Below are positions 1-8,775 of a DNA stretch of 55,930 nucleotides, piece after piece. Made by a program: the position numbers and the translations under genes. Under the pieces are notes generated by a model. That model saw only the letters and a program-made list of their open reading frames with translations. It ran no database searches and was not told the DNA's origin. Numbering within the stretch: position 1 is the stretch's first letter; each line of letters opens with the position of its first letter. The stretch lies in contig NZ_SEMC01000016.1 of assembly GCF_004153195.1 (NCBI RefSeq), forward strand, positions 1 through 55,930, given 5' to 3'. Source of the DNA: Sporolactobacillus sp. THM19-2. GTDB taxonomy: Bacteria > Bacillota > Bacilli > Bacillales > Sporolactobacillaceae.

Positions 1-176
1 TGGAAACGACGGGATTCGTCTGCCCTGAAAACGAGAAAATGGCTGTCCGCATGTTCCATGCGGGCCAACAGGCATTCAAAATCATCGTTAAGTTGTTCGC
101 TTAGTAAAAATCTGTAAAATCCTTTGCGAAATTACCACCTAAACCATAGAAAATAAGCTGCTATGAATAATTCAGG
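1..176. repeat. Inverted terminal copy A of a boundary repeat (IS end)
   Basis: These 176 bases are repeated exactly, in reverse complement, at the last 176 bases of the window. Identity stops at base 176: the next bases differ between the two copies, so 176/177 is a true junction of the repeated element with unique DNA. The copy contains the end of a reading frame and then about 70 non-coding bases, as expected for the 3' end of an insertion sequence. The IS family is not recognised. Confidence 0.9.
3..104 (+). CDS. Partial C-terminus of a probable transposase
   Basis: An open frame enters from outside the window and ends at TAG 102-104, giving 33 residues that end in KIIVKLFA. The frame lies inside the 176-bp boundary repeat and is followed by a short non-coding tail up to the repeat edge, which is the usual layout at the 3' end of an IS. 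I do not recognise the transposase family from so short a tail. The transposase call rests on context (two identical inverted copies, one of them cutting a gene). Confidence 0.4.
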   Translation, partial: ETTGFVCPENEKMAVRMFHAGQQAFKIIVKLFA

Positions 177-1979
177 GTTTACTATAATGAAGCCCTGAAT
201 TTATATAAACAGGCATTGAAACGTGAGGGCATCGGGCAGGATCAATATCAGAAATATCAAGACTTCTTTCAGGCAATGACCACTGTCGCACTTAACAATG
301 TACGAAGTGATATATCGACTCTTGAGCAAATATCAAAGCCTGAGGTCATCACCGACACGGAGAATGGGAAAGATGGGCCGGCCCTATTAAAAAGTATCGG
401 TGACATCCAAAATGAAATAGGTAATCAAAATAATGGATTGGCGAATAATGCGAATATAACAAAGTTTGATCTTGACTTAAGTAAAATTGATGACGACGCT
501 GATTTCAGTGAAGAGTCACTGTTTATCGATACAGATCCGAATAAGAATTATAGGGAATCTGAATTAAGATCTTACCAATTACTCCTGATGAATACGAAAA
601 ACAGCCTAAGCAATCTGCTGAAAATGGTGACCACTTTCCAGCCTGTCCAGCCCGTTTATTCTGATCTGATTCAGCCTGATGATCCTGCTCTATCTGCACC
701 GGAAGATATGGAACTTACAGAACCAGAACGACCAGATTCTGTAGAATTAGGAGGTGCATTCGATCAGACCGGAAGCTGGATGGAACAGGTAACCGGGCAG
801 TTGATTTCTTCACTGTACGGATTGGATGGAATAAATAAGGAAGCTCAAACGGTTGATCAACGGGAAACAATGAACGACACGGAAAAATCAATACAGGGTC
901 AATACGATCATGCAATTAAGCAATACAATGATGCATTAGACATTCAAAAAGCGGAATTAGAAAAAGCGCAAAACGTCTTATTAAACAATATGTCCCATAT
1001 GCAGCAACAGGTTGAGAACGTAGCTAAGCCGCTTGTCCTGACTGAACCGGATCCAACATTCAAAGATGTTGACAAGGGCTTTGTACTGTCATTTAAGAGC
1101 AATACCTTTAACGAGCTGAATACGATCGAGGAAGGCATCCAGTCCATCGCTGACAGTCAGTCCGCCATTCTGAAGTCTTCACAGGACGTGCGCTCACTGG
1201 TCAATGGCGTCCAGAGCGATGCCAATCAGCTGAGCGGTAACTGGGGACAGAATGTTGAGGCAACAGCGCAGCTGGGTCATGCCATCGCCCGGACGCTCGG
1301 GAATACCGGTGAACCCGGAAATCGTAATCCGTCTGCCTATCAGCAGCTTGTCAGTCCGGTCAATCTCGCGGGCTTGCAGCCTGGCGGTCCGAACAACATC
1401 GCCGAGGCAGAGCATGATGATCCCGCAGACACAAGTACGGACGCGGCGCCGACTGAACAGCCGTTTCTGACACTGCTTGCCGTTCTGGTCGCAAGTATTC
1501 TCATCGGATACTTCAGCTACCATTACCGGAATCTGAGTCGAATCCTCAATGCTGTGATTTCATCGTTGCTGGCACTGGTTTCATCTGCCGCAATCGTCGC
1601 CTATGGCATCACGCAATACGGACTTGAGGGCAGTGGAGTCATTATGTGGAGCTTCTTTACTCTGGGACTGATCGCCGTCATTTCAGTCTGGGTCCGTGAA
1701 GCCTGGCAGATCTCCGATATGGTCGGCGTGCTGCTCATCACCGGGTTGATCGTTTACTTTACGCTGCCGCTGCTGAAAAACAGTCTGGAGCGTTTTGCCT
1801 ATCAGAATCCGGCGGCCGATGTCTACCTGTCGATTGCTTATGGAGAGGCTTCCTTTCTGTTCCTTGAAGGCATGGTGGCACTGGCTGTACTGATGATCCC
1901 GGCTCTTGCTGTGATCGGGATCAGGGAAGTCATCCATCATATAAAGGAGGAGAAGGCTCATGAAAGTGAAACACTGTAA
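177..1979 (+). pseudogene. EsaA/YueB-type type VII secretion membrane protein, 5' end lost at an IS junction
   Basis: The frame is open from the first base after the IS repeat (177) with no proper start; a TTG at 216 is probably an internal leucine codon. About 600 residues remain, whereas EsaA/YueB proteins are about 1000 residues, so the N-terminal transmembrane helix and much of the extracellular domain are missing. The first 400 residues are hydrophilic and Gln/Asn/Asp-rich. The last 170 hold about five membrane helices (near residues 417-436, 445-468, 475-492, 498-517 and 548-569 counted from the TTG). In the family, EsaA is an accessory membrane protein of the firmicute ESX/type VII secretion system, and YueB is the SPP1 phage receptor. 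The gene overlaps the essA-like gene by 20 bases, matching the yueB-yueC order. With its 5' half gone, the secretion system is probably non-functional here unless the junction is an assembly join. Confidence 0.75.
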
Positions 1980-2280
1980 AAGATGGCTGCTTGCCGGGGC
2001 CCTGCCTCTGGCCTTTATCATTGTATCCGGGTATGGCGGGGACAGTAGCAGTAAGCCGGAGCCGAACAGGTTTCAGGAAGAAAATACGACCATCAATACA
2101 GAAGAAATCCAGGCTGATCTGACCAATAATTATAAGAAAATACCTGCTCAGGTACGTCAGCTGACATTTAAGAAAACACAGCGCGATGAACAACTGCTGA
2201 ATAAACTCTTTCTGGAACCGGGAGAGCGGGAAAAGATCAACGTCGAACGCGAAACAGCCAAATTAGGCCTGTTCGAATGA
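1960..2280 (+). CDS. essA: EssA/YueC-like type VII secretion protein (short form)
   Basis: A 106-residue protein that starts at ATG 1960 inside the end of esaA, after a strong AAGGAGGAGAAGG site. It has a signal-like N-terminus (residues 1-25, KRWLLAGALPLAFIIVSG). A charged region follows whose end (NKLFLEPGERE then KLGLF) resembles the EssA/YueC family. EssA proteins normally continue into a C-terminal membrane helix; here the protein stops just after KLGLFE and a terminator follows, so it looks C-terminally short. At the signal-peptide end the sequence reads SGYGGDSSS, which resembles a lipobox with Tyr (TAT) in place of Cys. The assignment rests on gene order and weak sequence pattern. Confidence 0.55.
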   Translation: MKVKHCKRWLLAGALPLAFIIVSGYGGDSSSKPEPNRFQEENTTINTEEIQADLTNNYKKIPAQVRQLTFKKTQRDEQLLNKLFLEPGEREKINVERETAKLGLFE

Positions 2281-2302
2281 GCTGAAGAATAACGGGAATA
2301 AA

Positions 2303-2349
2303 GAAAAAAAGGATGTTCCAAAAGCTGACTTTTGGAACACCCTTTTTTT
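2303..2349. terminator. Bidirectional intrinsic terminator after essA
   Basis: A near-perfect stem with inner arms GTTCCAAAAG and CTTTTGGAAC around a CTGA loop, flanked by an A-run on the left and a T-run on the right. It can end the esaA-essA transcript and also transcription arriving from the opposite strand through the oppF remnant. Confidence 0.9.
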
Positions 2350-2415
2350 CAATATTAGAATGGAACAGAACATAAGATCAGCCGACGCCCGGGATCTGAC
2401 TGAAGGTTTCGCCTG

Positions 2416-2673
2416 TTACGGCTGATCACTTTTGCTGTAGTGGCAGGCGACCCAGTGCCCCGGTCTGATTTCACGCCATTCCGGCACTTCCCGGCATCTG
2501 TCTGTCGCGAGCGGGCACCGGGTCCGGAATTTGCAGCCGGTCGGCGGATTGACCGGACTTGGCAGTTCACCTTCGAGTACCACGCGTTTTTTTCGGCGCT
2601 CTTCTGCCGGATTGGGAACAGGAATGGCTGACAGGAGCGCCTGTGTATAAGGATGCATCGGATCCTTGTAAAT
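2416..2673 (-). pseudogene. 3' remnant of an oligopeptide ABC transporter ATPase (OppF/DppF type)
   Basis: About 85 residues match the C-terminal extension of OppF/DppF ATPases: [17 protein letters not shown], then [15 protein letters not shown] and a CKFRTRCP...C cysteine-rich segment (oligo_HPY region). The whole nucleotide-binding domain (Walker A, signature, Walker B) is absent. Upstream on this strand the sequence turns into the promoter region of the divergent panE-like gene. The fragment has no start or ribosome binding site of its own, so it is a deletion scar of a former opp/dpp operon. Confidence 0.85.
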
Positions 2674-2790
2674 CGACAAAAATCGCCAGATACTTCCTGT
2701 CTGTTTTTCAGCGTTCCATCCTCTCTTATTTTTGATAGAATAGAACTGAGACCAGCCGAACAGACAGATCAGAGTGAGGGAGAGATTGAG

Positions 2791-3744
2791 ATGAGAATAG
2801 CTGTCATTGGCGCGGGCGCTATGGGTCTGCGTTATGGTATCCTGCTGCAGGAAGCGGGAAATGAAGTGGACTTTGTCGAGCCATGGGAACCGAGTTATCA
2901 GGCAATTAAAGAGCAGGGCGGTGTTTATGTTTCGCGCGACCATCAGAATCAGCACCTTGTGCCGGTGAATATTTATCGGCCGGCAGAATATCCGAAAGAG
3001 CCGGAACTTGTCATCCTGTTCGTGAAACAGATGCAGTCGGAGGAGGCGATGGCTGCCTGCAGTCATTTTATCGGAGACCGTACATATGTCCTGACGAATC
3101 AGAATGGGATCGGGTCTGTTGATGTCATCCGTCAATATGTCCCGGATCAGCATATTATTGCCGGTATCGCACTGATTGCATCGGTGCTGGATGCCCCTGG
3201 GAAAGTAGATTTTATGGGGGCAAAAGGCGCCGGTCATACCCATCTGGCAAATGTCACTGAGAAACCGGATGCTTTTACCCGTCAGGTTGTGGAAGAATTC
3301 CGGAAGGCCGGAATGAATCCGACGCTTCACAAGAATTATCTGGGGACTCTGTGGAGTAAGCTGCTGATGAATTCCGTCATTAACACCCTCTGCACACTGA
3401 TGGATATCACGATGGGTCAGTATGTCGCCTATTCAGGAGCGGCGGGACTGACGAAGCGTCTGATTGATGAAGGGTACGACGCCGGGCTGGCCGATGGTGT
3501 ACGGTTCATGCAAAGCCGCGAAGAGATGGCGGAAATCATTTTTCACGAAAGTTCGCAGGTTAATCCGCTGCACCGGCCGTCGATGTATCAGGATATGGTG
3601 AATGGCAGGCCGACGGAAGTGGATTATATTAATGGCTATATTGTCAGGGTGGCAAAGAAACACCATCTGGAAGCGAAAAGTCATGAGCTGCTCGTGGAAC
3701 TGCTTCATCTGGCTGAACAGGTCCGGAATCTGAAACACGAATAA
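2791..3744 (+). CDS. panE: Ketopantoate reductase family protein (PanE/ApbA)
   Basis: A 317-residue NADPH-dependent reductase. In pantothenate/CoA synthesis, members reduce 2-dehydropantoate to pantoate. The N-terminal Rossmann motif GAGAMG (residues 7-12) binds NADPH. The catalytic Lys lies in [12 protein letters not shown], and the C-terminal domain has [19 protein letters not shown], the family signature with the conserved Glu and Asn. ATG 2791 is chosen because it begins the Rossmann fold and sits behind GAGGGAGA; an open frame extends further upstream without homology. It is a single-gene unit ending in a strong terminator. ApbA-family paralogues with other substrates exist, so pantoate synthesis is likely but not certain. 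Confidence 0.8.
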   Translation: MRIAVIGAGAMGLRYGILLQEAGNEVDFVEPWEPSYQAIKEQGGVYVSRDHQNQHLVPVNIYRPAEYPKEPELVILFVKQMQSEEAMAACSHFIGDRTYVLTNQNGIGSVDVIRQYVPDQHIIAGIALIASVLDAPGKVDFMGAKGAGHTHLANVTEKPDAFTRQVVEEFRKAGMNPTLHKNYLGTLWSKLLMNSVINTLCTLMDITMGQYVAYSGAAGLTKRLIDEGYDAGLADGVRFMQSREEMAEIIFHESSQVNPLHRPSMYQDMVNGRPTEVDYINGYIVRVAKKHHLEAKSHELLVELLHLAEQVRNLKHE

Positions 3745-3798
3745 AAACCTGACGCTGCCAGAGGCTTAGTTTTTCGTAAAACTAATGGCTAAAGGATG

Positions 3799-3837
3799 AA
3801 ACCCCCGGTAACGGCTGAAGACCGCTTCCGGGGGTTT
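3799..3837. terminator. Bidirectional intrinsic terminator between convergent panE and LCP genes
   Basis: Arms AAACCCCCGG and CCGGGGGTTT enclose a shorter inner hairpin. It lies between the stop of the + strand reductase and the stop of the - strand LCP gene, so it can serve both. Confidence 0.9.
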
Positions 3838-3844
3838 CTGATGA

Positions 3845-4873
3845 TCAGTTGGTGAAGTATTTCTTTATGACTGTTTTCAATTCTGATTCATTTAAGATAA
3901 TCTGGCTGTTGTTTTTCTCCAGAACATCATCATACATGGTTGCTCCGCGCCCTTTGACCTGACGGTACTTAATCTGTTCTTCCGGATGAAAATCCCCTTT
4001 GACGCCGAGTCCGACGCTGACCATGTCTTCAGTTGACATGTTTGTTGCAATCAGGAATTTTGAAAGTGACCTTGAAAGGGCCGGAAGTTTCGTGACATTG
4101 GAAGGGTGCATGACTTTTTTCGCAATACCAATCAGTGCGGCCTGCTGGATCTTTTGCCTGCCGTAATCGGTACCGGGCAGCGAGTAGCGTTCGTGCGTCA
4201 GTTCGGCAACCATCCTGCCGTTGACCGAATGGGTGCCGGCTGTGAACGTCTTTCCCTTGTTTTCCGGATACCAGGGGTGGGTCAGGGTGACTTTAAAGGG
4301 AAGATTGATGTCGATACCCCCCAGTGTGTCGACCATATCCTGAAGACCCCAATAGTTGGTTTCTGCATAGTAGTTGATGGGAACTCCGGTCAGACGGGAG
4401 ACAGCCTTGACCGCATCAACAATTCCCTGTTGTGTGCCTTTTTTCGACTGAGATATGTACTGGACACTCGTCAGTTTGGTGTATCCGTAACCTGGCATGT
4501 ATACCCGTGTATCACGGGGGATACTCAGCATGTTGTATGTATGGTTGTTCAGGTTGGCGTGAATTAATACCATAGAATCGGTGTGGCTCGCTGTATTTCC
4601 CTTGCGCGCGTCAGAGCCGATCAGAAGGACATTGAATGTTCCCGATTTCTGCTCAGGGGCCTGCTTTTTTCCATTATCCGGTGAAACGCCGATGACATCG
4701 AGGTCTTTAAAATGGTTCACAGGTTTCAGCGTATTATATTTATAGATACCGAACGCCGTTCCGGAGACGATCAGAAGTGCGAGGATAAGCAGGGTATAGC
4801 GAAGGACCCGGTGCTTCTTCCTCGATTTTTTAATCCCTTCCCTTGTATTTTCGTTATCGGTTTTCCTGGACAA
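3845..4873 (-). CDS. LytR-CpsA-Psr (LCP) family cell-wall glycopolymer ligase
   Basis: LCP enzymes transfer undecaprenyl-linked teichoic acids or capsules to peptidoglycan outside the membrane. The protein has a basic cytoplasmic N-terminus, one membrane helix (VLRYTLLILALLIVSGTAFG) and an LCP domain. LCP residues visible are LLIGSDARKG with a following HTDSMVLI, SIPRDTRVYMPGYG, and the late RYSLPGTDYGRQKIQQ, so the conserved Asp/Arg set is present. I chose TTG 4873 (342 residues), which has GGAAAGAGGGA at good spacing. The longer ATG reading at 4969 would begin upstream of a good promoter at 4935-4963, so it is unlikely. It is monocistronic. The glycopolymer could be teichoic acid or the exopolysaccharide made at 20.8-32.6 kb; the sequence does not decide. 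Confidence 0.85.
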   Translation of the reverse strand: MSRKTDNENTREGIKKSRKKHRVLRYTLLILALLIVSGTAFGIYKYNTLKPVNHFKDLDVIGVSPDNGKKQAPEQKSGTFNVLLIGSDARKGNTASHTDSMVLIHANLNNHTYNMLSIPRDTRVYMPGYGYTKLTSVQYISQSKKGTQQGIVDAVKAVSRLTGVPINYYAETNYWGLQDMVDTLGGIDINLPFKVTLTHPWYPENKGKTFTAGTHSVNGRMVAELTHERYSLPGTDYGRQKIQQAALIGIAKKVMHPSNVTKLPALSRSLSKFLIATNMSTEDMVSVGLGVKGDFHPEEQIKYRQVKGRGATMYDDVLEKNNSQIILNESELKTVIKKYFTN

Positions 4874-4934
4874 AGAGTGATCCCTCTTTCCGTAGTGGTT
4901 TTTCGCATCGATATTTTTTCGCGGGTACAAAGTC

Positions 4935-4963
4935 ATTATAACGGTCGAGCCATCCCCAGACAA
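4935..4963 (-). promoter_or_regulatory. SigA-type promoter for the LCP gene
   Basis: On the - strand, TTGTCT (4963-4958), a 17-base spacer and a perfect TATAAT (4940-4935). It lies about 60 bases upstream of the TTG start at 4873 and inside the longest possible reading frame, which decides the start. Confidence 0.65.
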
Positions 4964-5094
4964 CATCATCCGGCAAAATGTCGATTTTCAGTAGATGATC
5001 CATGTTCTGTTTTCTTTCATAAGCCGGCTGATTGATCCGTTGCATTAATATTCAATTTTTTTGTTCCATGGTCGATTAATTGGATCCATGTCCA

Positions 5095-5103
5095 TGGTAT
5101 AAT
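5095..5103 (+). promoter_or_regulatory. Extended -10 promoter element for the zinc-ribbon gene
   Basis: TGGTATAAT is an extended -10 (TGn plus a perfect TATAAT). No convincing -35 hexamer is visible at the usual spacing. The TTG start of the downstream gene lies about 40 bases further on. Confidence 0.5.
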
Positions 5104-5144
5104 GGACCTGTTTCTAAATTTTTACAGGAAAGAAGGTTTGTGAT

Positions 5145-6752
5145 TTGTATTGTAAACATTGCGGCGCCCCGCTTCATGACGGGGCAAAGTTCTGCGGGAC
5201 GTGCGGTGCACCGGTTCCGCCGGCGGATGGGAAAGAGCAGGGGAACGACCGGGAAACCGAACCTCCTGTATCCTCTGCTCTTCATGAGGATGCGCCTGAT
5301 GCGTCTGCTGAAAAAGTCCATGAAGATCAGCACGCCTCAGAGCATGAGGAGCGTCAGATGGTTGCCGTACCTCCCCGTGACGCGGCAGTTGAATCTGCCG
5401 ATACTGTAACGGAGAGGCAGCCCGCTACCGGAAAGTCCTGGATACATAGAAAAGCCATTATGATCCCGCTGGTTTCATTGATTATCATTCTTGCCGGCCT
5501 GTACTTTATGGGAAAGTACCTGACCGATCCGGTCCGTACGGTTGATGCGTTTGAACAGGCGGTCGAGGATCAGAATATCGATAAACTGAAAGGCATGATC
5601 TATACCTATGAGGATGTTAAAATGACAGATACACAGGTTAAAGCCATGCTGGCCTGGTTTAAAAATGATCCGGATACGTATTCAGACATTGTTCAGTCAC
5701 TGGAAAACACGGCACACGCGGCGAATCACGTCAGATACGGCCATACCCCGTACTATCTGCATAAAGCCGGAAAACAATATCTCCTGTTCGATCATTATCA
5801 GATTGCAACAGAACTCATTTATCCGGAAGTGACGACGAACCTGAAAAACATGGTTATCGGGATCACAGGTGCCGGTAAGGGGAAAACGGCAGAAAAAGCA
5901 GAAAGCAATTCACCGCAGACGATTAAACTCGATGGGGTGATTCCGGGCATCTATACGTTCTACGGCCATTCAGATGCGATGGATCAGACGAAAAAAAAGA
6001 CATTGACTTCGGATGACAGGCAGGTTGATTTTTCCGGGACTTATATTTCGTTAAGCAGTAATATCCCTGTTGCCGAGCTTTATGTCAATAATAAAGATAC
6101 AGGTAAAACGGTTGCTCAGTCCGGTGAATGGGGGCCGTTCAAGAAGGATGATACACCGACTTTTTATGCCAGATATACGGCAAACGGGCATTCCATTCAA
6201 TCGGAGACGGTGTCTGTCTCCGATGAGTCTGATTATGATACCGTTACCCTGGATGAAGCCGAAAGTGACGGCATCGACCTTTATTTTGAAGATGTGGAAA
6301 ACGGTGATTTTTATACGCTCGATGGAACCGATAATCAGGCGAATATGGAGACGCTGAAAACCTACTTTGACGATTATTACAACGCCAATGCGAGTGCCGT
6401 ATCTTATGGCGAGATGGACCACTTTGCCTCCTTTTTTGAAACAGGCACTGATTTTTCCAATAGTCAGTTGAAAAGCGCTCAGAAATTCTATGACAACGGC
6501 GTCACGGAATCGATTAATTCTTATGATCTGGATAATCTCAAGAGTCAGGGTAAGGGACTTTACAGTGTTGAAGCCAATGAAAGCTGGGACGAAACCATTA
6601 CAGATGACGAGACAGGGGACAGAAAAGACATTACTTTCACACTGAAAAATACTTATCAGCTGAAAGAAACAGCTCCGGGTGAACTGAAAATCGTCGGGAT
6701 GAAAATCGAGGATCGGAAGGTTCAGACAACTTCTGAAAGTGAAGCGTACTGA
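5145..6752 (+). CDS. Zinc-ribbon, single-pass membrane protein of the TcaA/YvbJ type
   Basis: A 535-residue protein with an N-terminal zinc ribbon (C3-x2-C6 and C17-x2-C20) and an acidic linker. One membrane helix lies at about residues 103-123. A long extracellular part resembles TcaA/YvbJ proteins: a cystatin/NTF2-like first segment (VDAFEQAVEDQNIDKLKGMI), middle beta-rich repeats (VAELYVNNKDTGKTV) and a C-terminal NTF2-like domain. TcaA influences glycopeptide susceptibility in staphylococci; the molecular role of the family is unsettled. The start is TTG behind AGGAAAGAAGG. It stands alone, divergent from the LCP gene, which also acts at the cell envelope. Confidence 0.75.
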   Translation: MYCKHCGAPLHDGAKFCGTCGAPVPPADGKEQGNDRETEPPVSSALHEDAPDASAEKVHEDQHASEHEERQMVAVPPRDAAVESADTVTERQPATGKSWIHRKAIMIPLVSLIIILAGLYFMGKYLTDPVRTVDAFEQAVEDQNIDKLKGMIYTYEDVKMTDTQVKAMLAWFKNDPDTYSDIVQSLENTAHAANHVRYGHTPYYLHKAGKQYLLFDHYQIATELIYPEVTTNLKNMVIGITGAGKGKTAEKAESNSPQTIKLDGVIPGIYTFYGHSDAMDQTKKKTLTSDDRQVDFSGTYISLSSNIPVAELYVNNKDTGKTVAQSGEWGPFKKDDTPTFYARYTANGHSIQSETVSVSDESDYDTVTLDEAESDGIDLYFEDVENGDFYTLDGTDNQANMETLKTYFDDYYNANASAVSYGEMDHFASFFETGTDFSNSQLKSAQKFYDNGVTESINSYDLDNLKSQGKGLYSVEANESWDETITDDETGDRKDITFTLKNTYQLKETAPGELKIVGMKIEDRKVQTTSESEAY

Positions 6753-6793
6753 TCTCTGACGCCACAACTGAAACAGAGTTATACTTATCGTAA

Positions 6794-6834
6794 GAAGAAG
6801 CCTGTGTCCGCTAAAGCGGAGTACAGGCTTCTTC
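6794..6834 (+). terminator. Intrinsic terminator after the zinc-ribbon gene
   Basis: Arms GAAGAAGCCTGT and ACAGGCTTCTTC with an inner CCGC/GCGG pair. The stem is followed only by a weak T-rich tail. Confidence 0.75.
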
Positions 6835-6895
6835 ATTCTGTGACAGCTGTTCTGTTACACACGCCGGATGCCATCTTATTGACGAATTTTTCTGA

Positions 6896-7831
6896 TTGAA
6901 GCATGATAAGGCTATAACTCTGTTGGAGGGACCTCTGATTTTACAATTTGTTGATGTGATTCTGCCGGTCTTTATGATCTTTCTGAGCGGTTACCTGGTT
7001 CAGAAAATTTTCAGGCTGGATATTAAACCGATTTCGACGGTTGCCGTCTATCTGCTTCTGCCTTTTCTGGTATTCGACACCTTTTACACAACGCCGCTTA
7101 ATATGAGCTTTTTCTATATTGCGGTCACATCGACTCTGATTATGGTGCTGCTGATCCTGATCGGCGTCATTGTGTGCCGGCTGTTTCGTTATGAAAAAGC
7201 GGAGACAAACGCCTTTCTTCTGTCGACGATTTTTCCCAACAGCGGCAATTACGGTATCCCGATCATTCTGTTTGCTTTCGGGAAAGCCGGGGTGGCCGAT
7301 GCCCTGCCGCTGATGGTTTTTCATGCGATTCTGATGGGCGTTGTCGGGATCTATATTGCGGCAAACGGGCGGGGCGGAGCAAAGACCGCTTTACAGACGG
7401 TGCTGAAACAGCCGATGAACTATGCCATTATACCAGCTATTCTCTTGCAGGAGCTTCATATCCGGATTCCCGGTAATTTTATGGAAAGCATCCAGATGAT
7501 CAGTAATACGTCAATCCCGCTTATTATGATTATTCTCGGGATGCAGCTGGCAAATGTGGAAGTGCGGCGGATGAACTGGGGCGGGATCAGTCTGGTTACC
7601 GTCGTCCGTTTGATTGTCTCACCGCTGATTGCTTATGCGGTCTGTCTGTTTTTCCCGATCAGTACCTTACTCACAAATGTGATTATTGTCATGGCAGCGA
7701 TGCCGAGTGCGGCAAATACGACGCTTTATGCGATTCAGTTCAATGCAAAACCGCAGTTCGTCTCCAGCTGTACATTGATCACGACCCTGGCCAGTATGGT
7801 CACACTGGCAGTTTTACTAAATGTATTATAA
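6896..7831 (+). CDS. AEC (auxin efflux carrier) family transporter
   Basis: A polytopic membrane protein of about 300 residues with around ten hydrophobic helices in the two-bundle pattern of the AEC/bile-acid-sodium-symporter fold. The broken-helix motif FPNSGNYGIPI lies in the first half and MPSAANTTLYA in the second, as expected for AEC proteins, which export organic acids such as malate or malonate. The substrate cannot be read from sequence. The start is unclear: TTG 6896 has no ribosome site, whereas GGAGGG at 6925-6930 is well placed for an ATT at 6938, just before the first helix (LQFVDVILPVFMIFLSGYL). The coordinates given use the TTG. The YdcF-like gene follows after 37 bases. Confidence 0.8.
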   Translation: MKHDKAITLLEGPLILQFVDVILPVFMIFLSGYLVQKIFRLDIKPISTVAVYLLLPFLVFDTFYTTPLNMSFFYIAVTSTLIMVLLILIGVIVCRLFRYEKAETNAFLLSTIFPNSGNYGIPIILFAFGKAGVADALPLMVFHAILMGVVGIYIAANGRGGAKTALQTVLKQPMNYAIIPAILLQELHIRIPGNFMESIQMISNTSIPLIMIILGMQLANVEVRRMNWGGISLVTVVRLIVSPLIAYAVCLFFPISTLLTNVIIVMAAMPSAANTTLYAIQFNAKPQFVSSCTLITTLASMVTLAVLLNVL

Positions 7832-7868
7832 CTAAGAGAAATAAAAAGCTGAAACTGAGGAAAAGATA

Positions 7869-8609
7869 ATGGAATATGTTATAAAATTCATCTACGGTTT
7901 TATCCTGCCGCCCGGCTTATTCATCACTTTACTGTTTGTGATGGGAATCCGGCTGTTCAGGCGCAGGCGGAAACTTGCTTATCTGCTTCTGGGGCTTGGG
8001 CTGCTCCAGTATCTCGCGTTCATCCCGCTGACGGGCATTCTTCTGCTTCATCCGCTGGAGAACCGTTACGCGCAGCCGGCTCGTCCGGACGGTGACGTGA
8101 TTGTGATGCTGGGCGGCGGGGCGACGCTTGGTACGCCTGACCTGAACGGGACCGGGAATTTAGGAGGAGATGCGGCGAACAGGCTGATCACTGTCGTCCG
8201 GCTATACCGCGAAACCGGCCTGCCGGTCATCCTCTCGGGCGGGAAGGTTTACTCCGACAGCGGGACAGAAGCAGAGATCGGCAGGCGGCAGCTGATCGCG
8301 ATGGGTGTTCCGTCTCAGAAAATTATTCCCGAAAACCAAAGCATTACCACCAGAACGAATGCGGAAAACACAAAGCGGATCTTGGAGCAGCAGCAGTTTC
8401 ATCATCCGATTCTGGTGACTTCCGCTTATCATATGCCGCGGGCGGTACAGAATTTCAGTAAGCTGGATGTGACTGTTCAGCCGTACCCGACCGGTTACCT
8501 CGTCAGCAGGCAGCTGAAGATTTACCCCGGACAGTTTGTACCGGGAAGCGGCCGGGAGACCTTTGTGGCGCTGAAAGAATACGTCGGGCTGCTGGCGTCG
8601 TTATTGTAA
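7869..8609 (+). CDS. YdcF/SanA family (DUF218) membrane protein
   Basis: A 246-residue protein with two N-terminal membrane helices (about residues 8-28 and 36-60), then a DUF218 domain. Family features are DVIVMLGGG at the start of the Rossmann-like core, ILSGG, TEAE, the segment ITTRTNAENT and ILVTSAYHMPRA. DUF218 proteins such as YdcF and SanA are linked to envelope integrity, and some bind S-adenosylmethionine; enzymatic activity is unproven. It probably shares a transcript with the AEC gene just upstream. Confidence 0.8.
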   Translation: MEYVIKFIYGFILPPGLFITLLFVMGIRLFRRRRKLAYLLLGLGLLQYLAFIPLTGILLLHPLENRYAQPARPDGDVIVMLGGGATLGTPDLNGTGNLGGDAANRLITVVRLYRETGLPVILSGGKVYSDSGTEAEIGRRQLIAMGVPSQKIIPENQSITTRTNAENTKRILEQQQFHHPILVTSAYHMPRAVQNFSKLDVTVQPYPTGYLVSRQLKIYPGQFVPGSGRETFVALKEYVGLLASLL

Positions 8610-8720
8610 GCAGTTGGAAAGTTGGAGAGCGGCTGAAGCCGGGCACGGCATTACTAAATTTGAAAAAATGGGACCGGCACAGTGGTCGATAACGATTAAG
8701 AAAAAATAAAAACACTCAGT

Positions 8721-8754
8721 AAAAGCTCCAGATCATCATCGTCTGGAGCTTTTT
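8721..8754. terminator. Intrinsic terminator between convergent ydcF-like and esterase genes
   Basis: Arms AAAGCTCCAGA and TCTGGAGCTTT around a nine-base loop, with a T-run on the + side and A-runs on the left that serve the - strand esterase gene. Confidence 0.9.
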
Positions 8755-8775
8755 CACGTCGCCTTTGAATCACAG

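Noticed and set aside
4854-5045. 63-codon frame upstream of the LCP gene
   Set aside because: It overlaps the LCP promoter and start and has no clear ribosome site or family; reading-frame openness alone is not enough.
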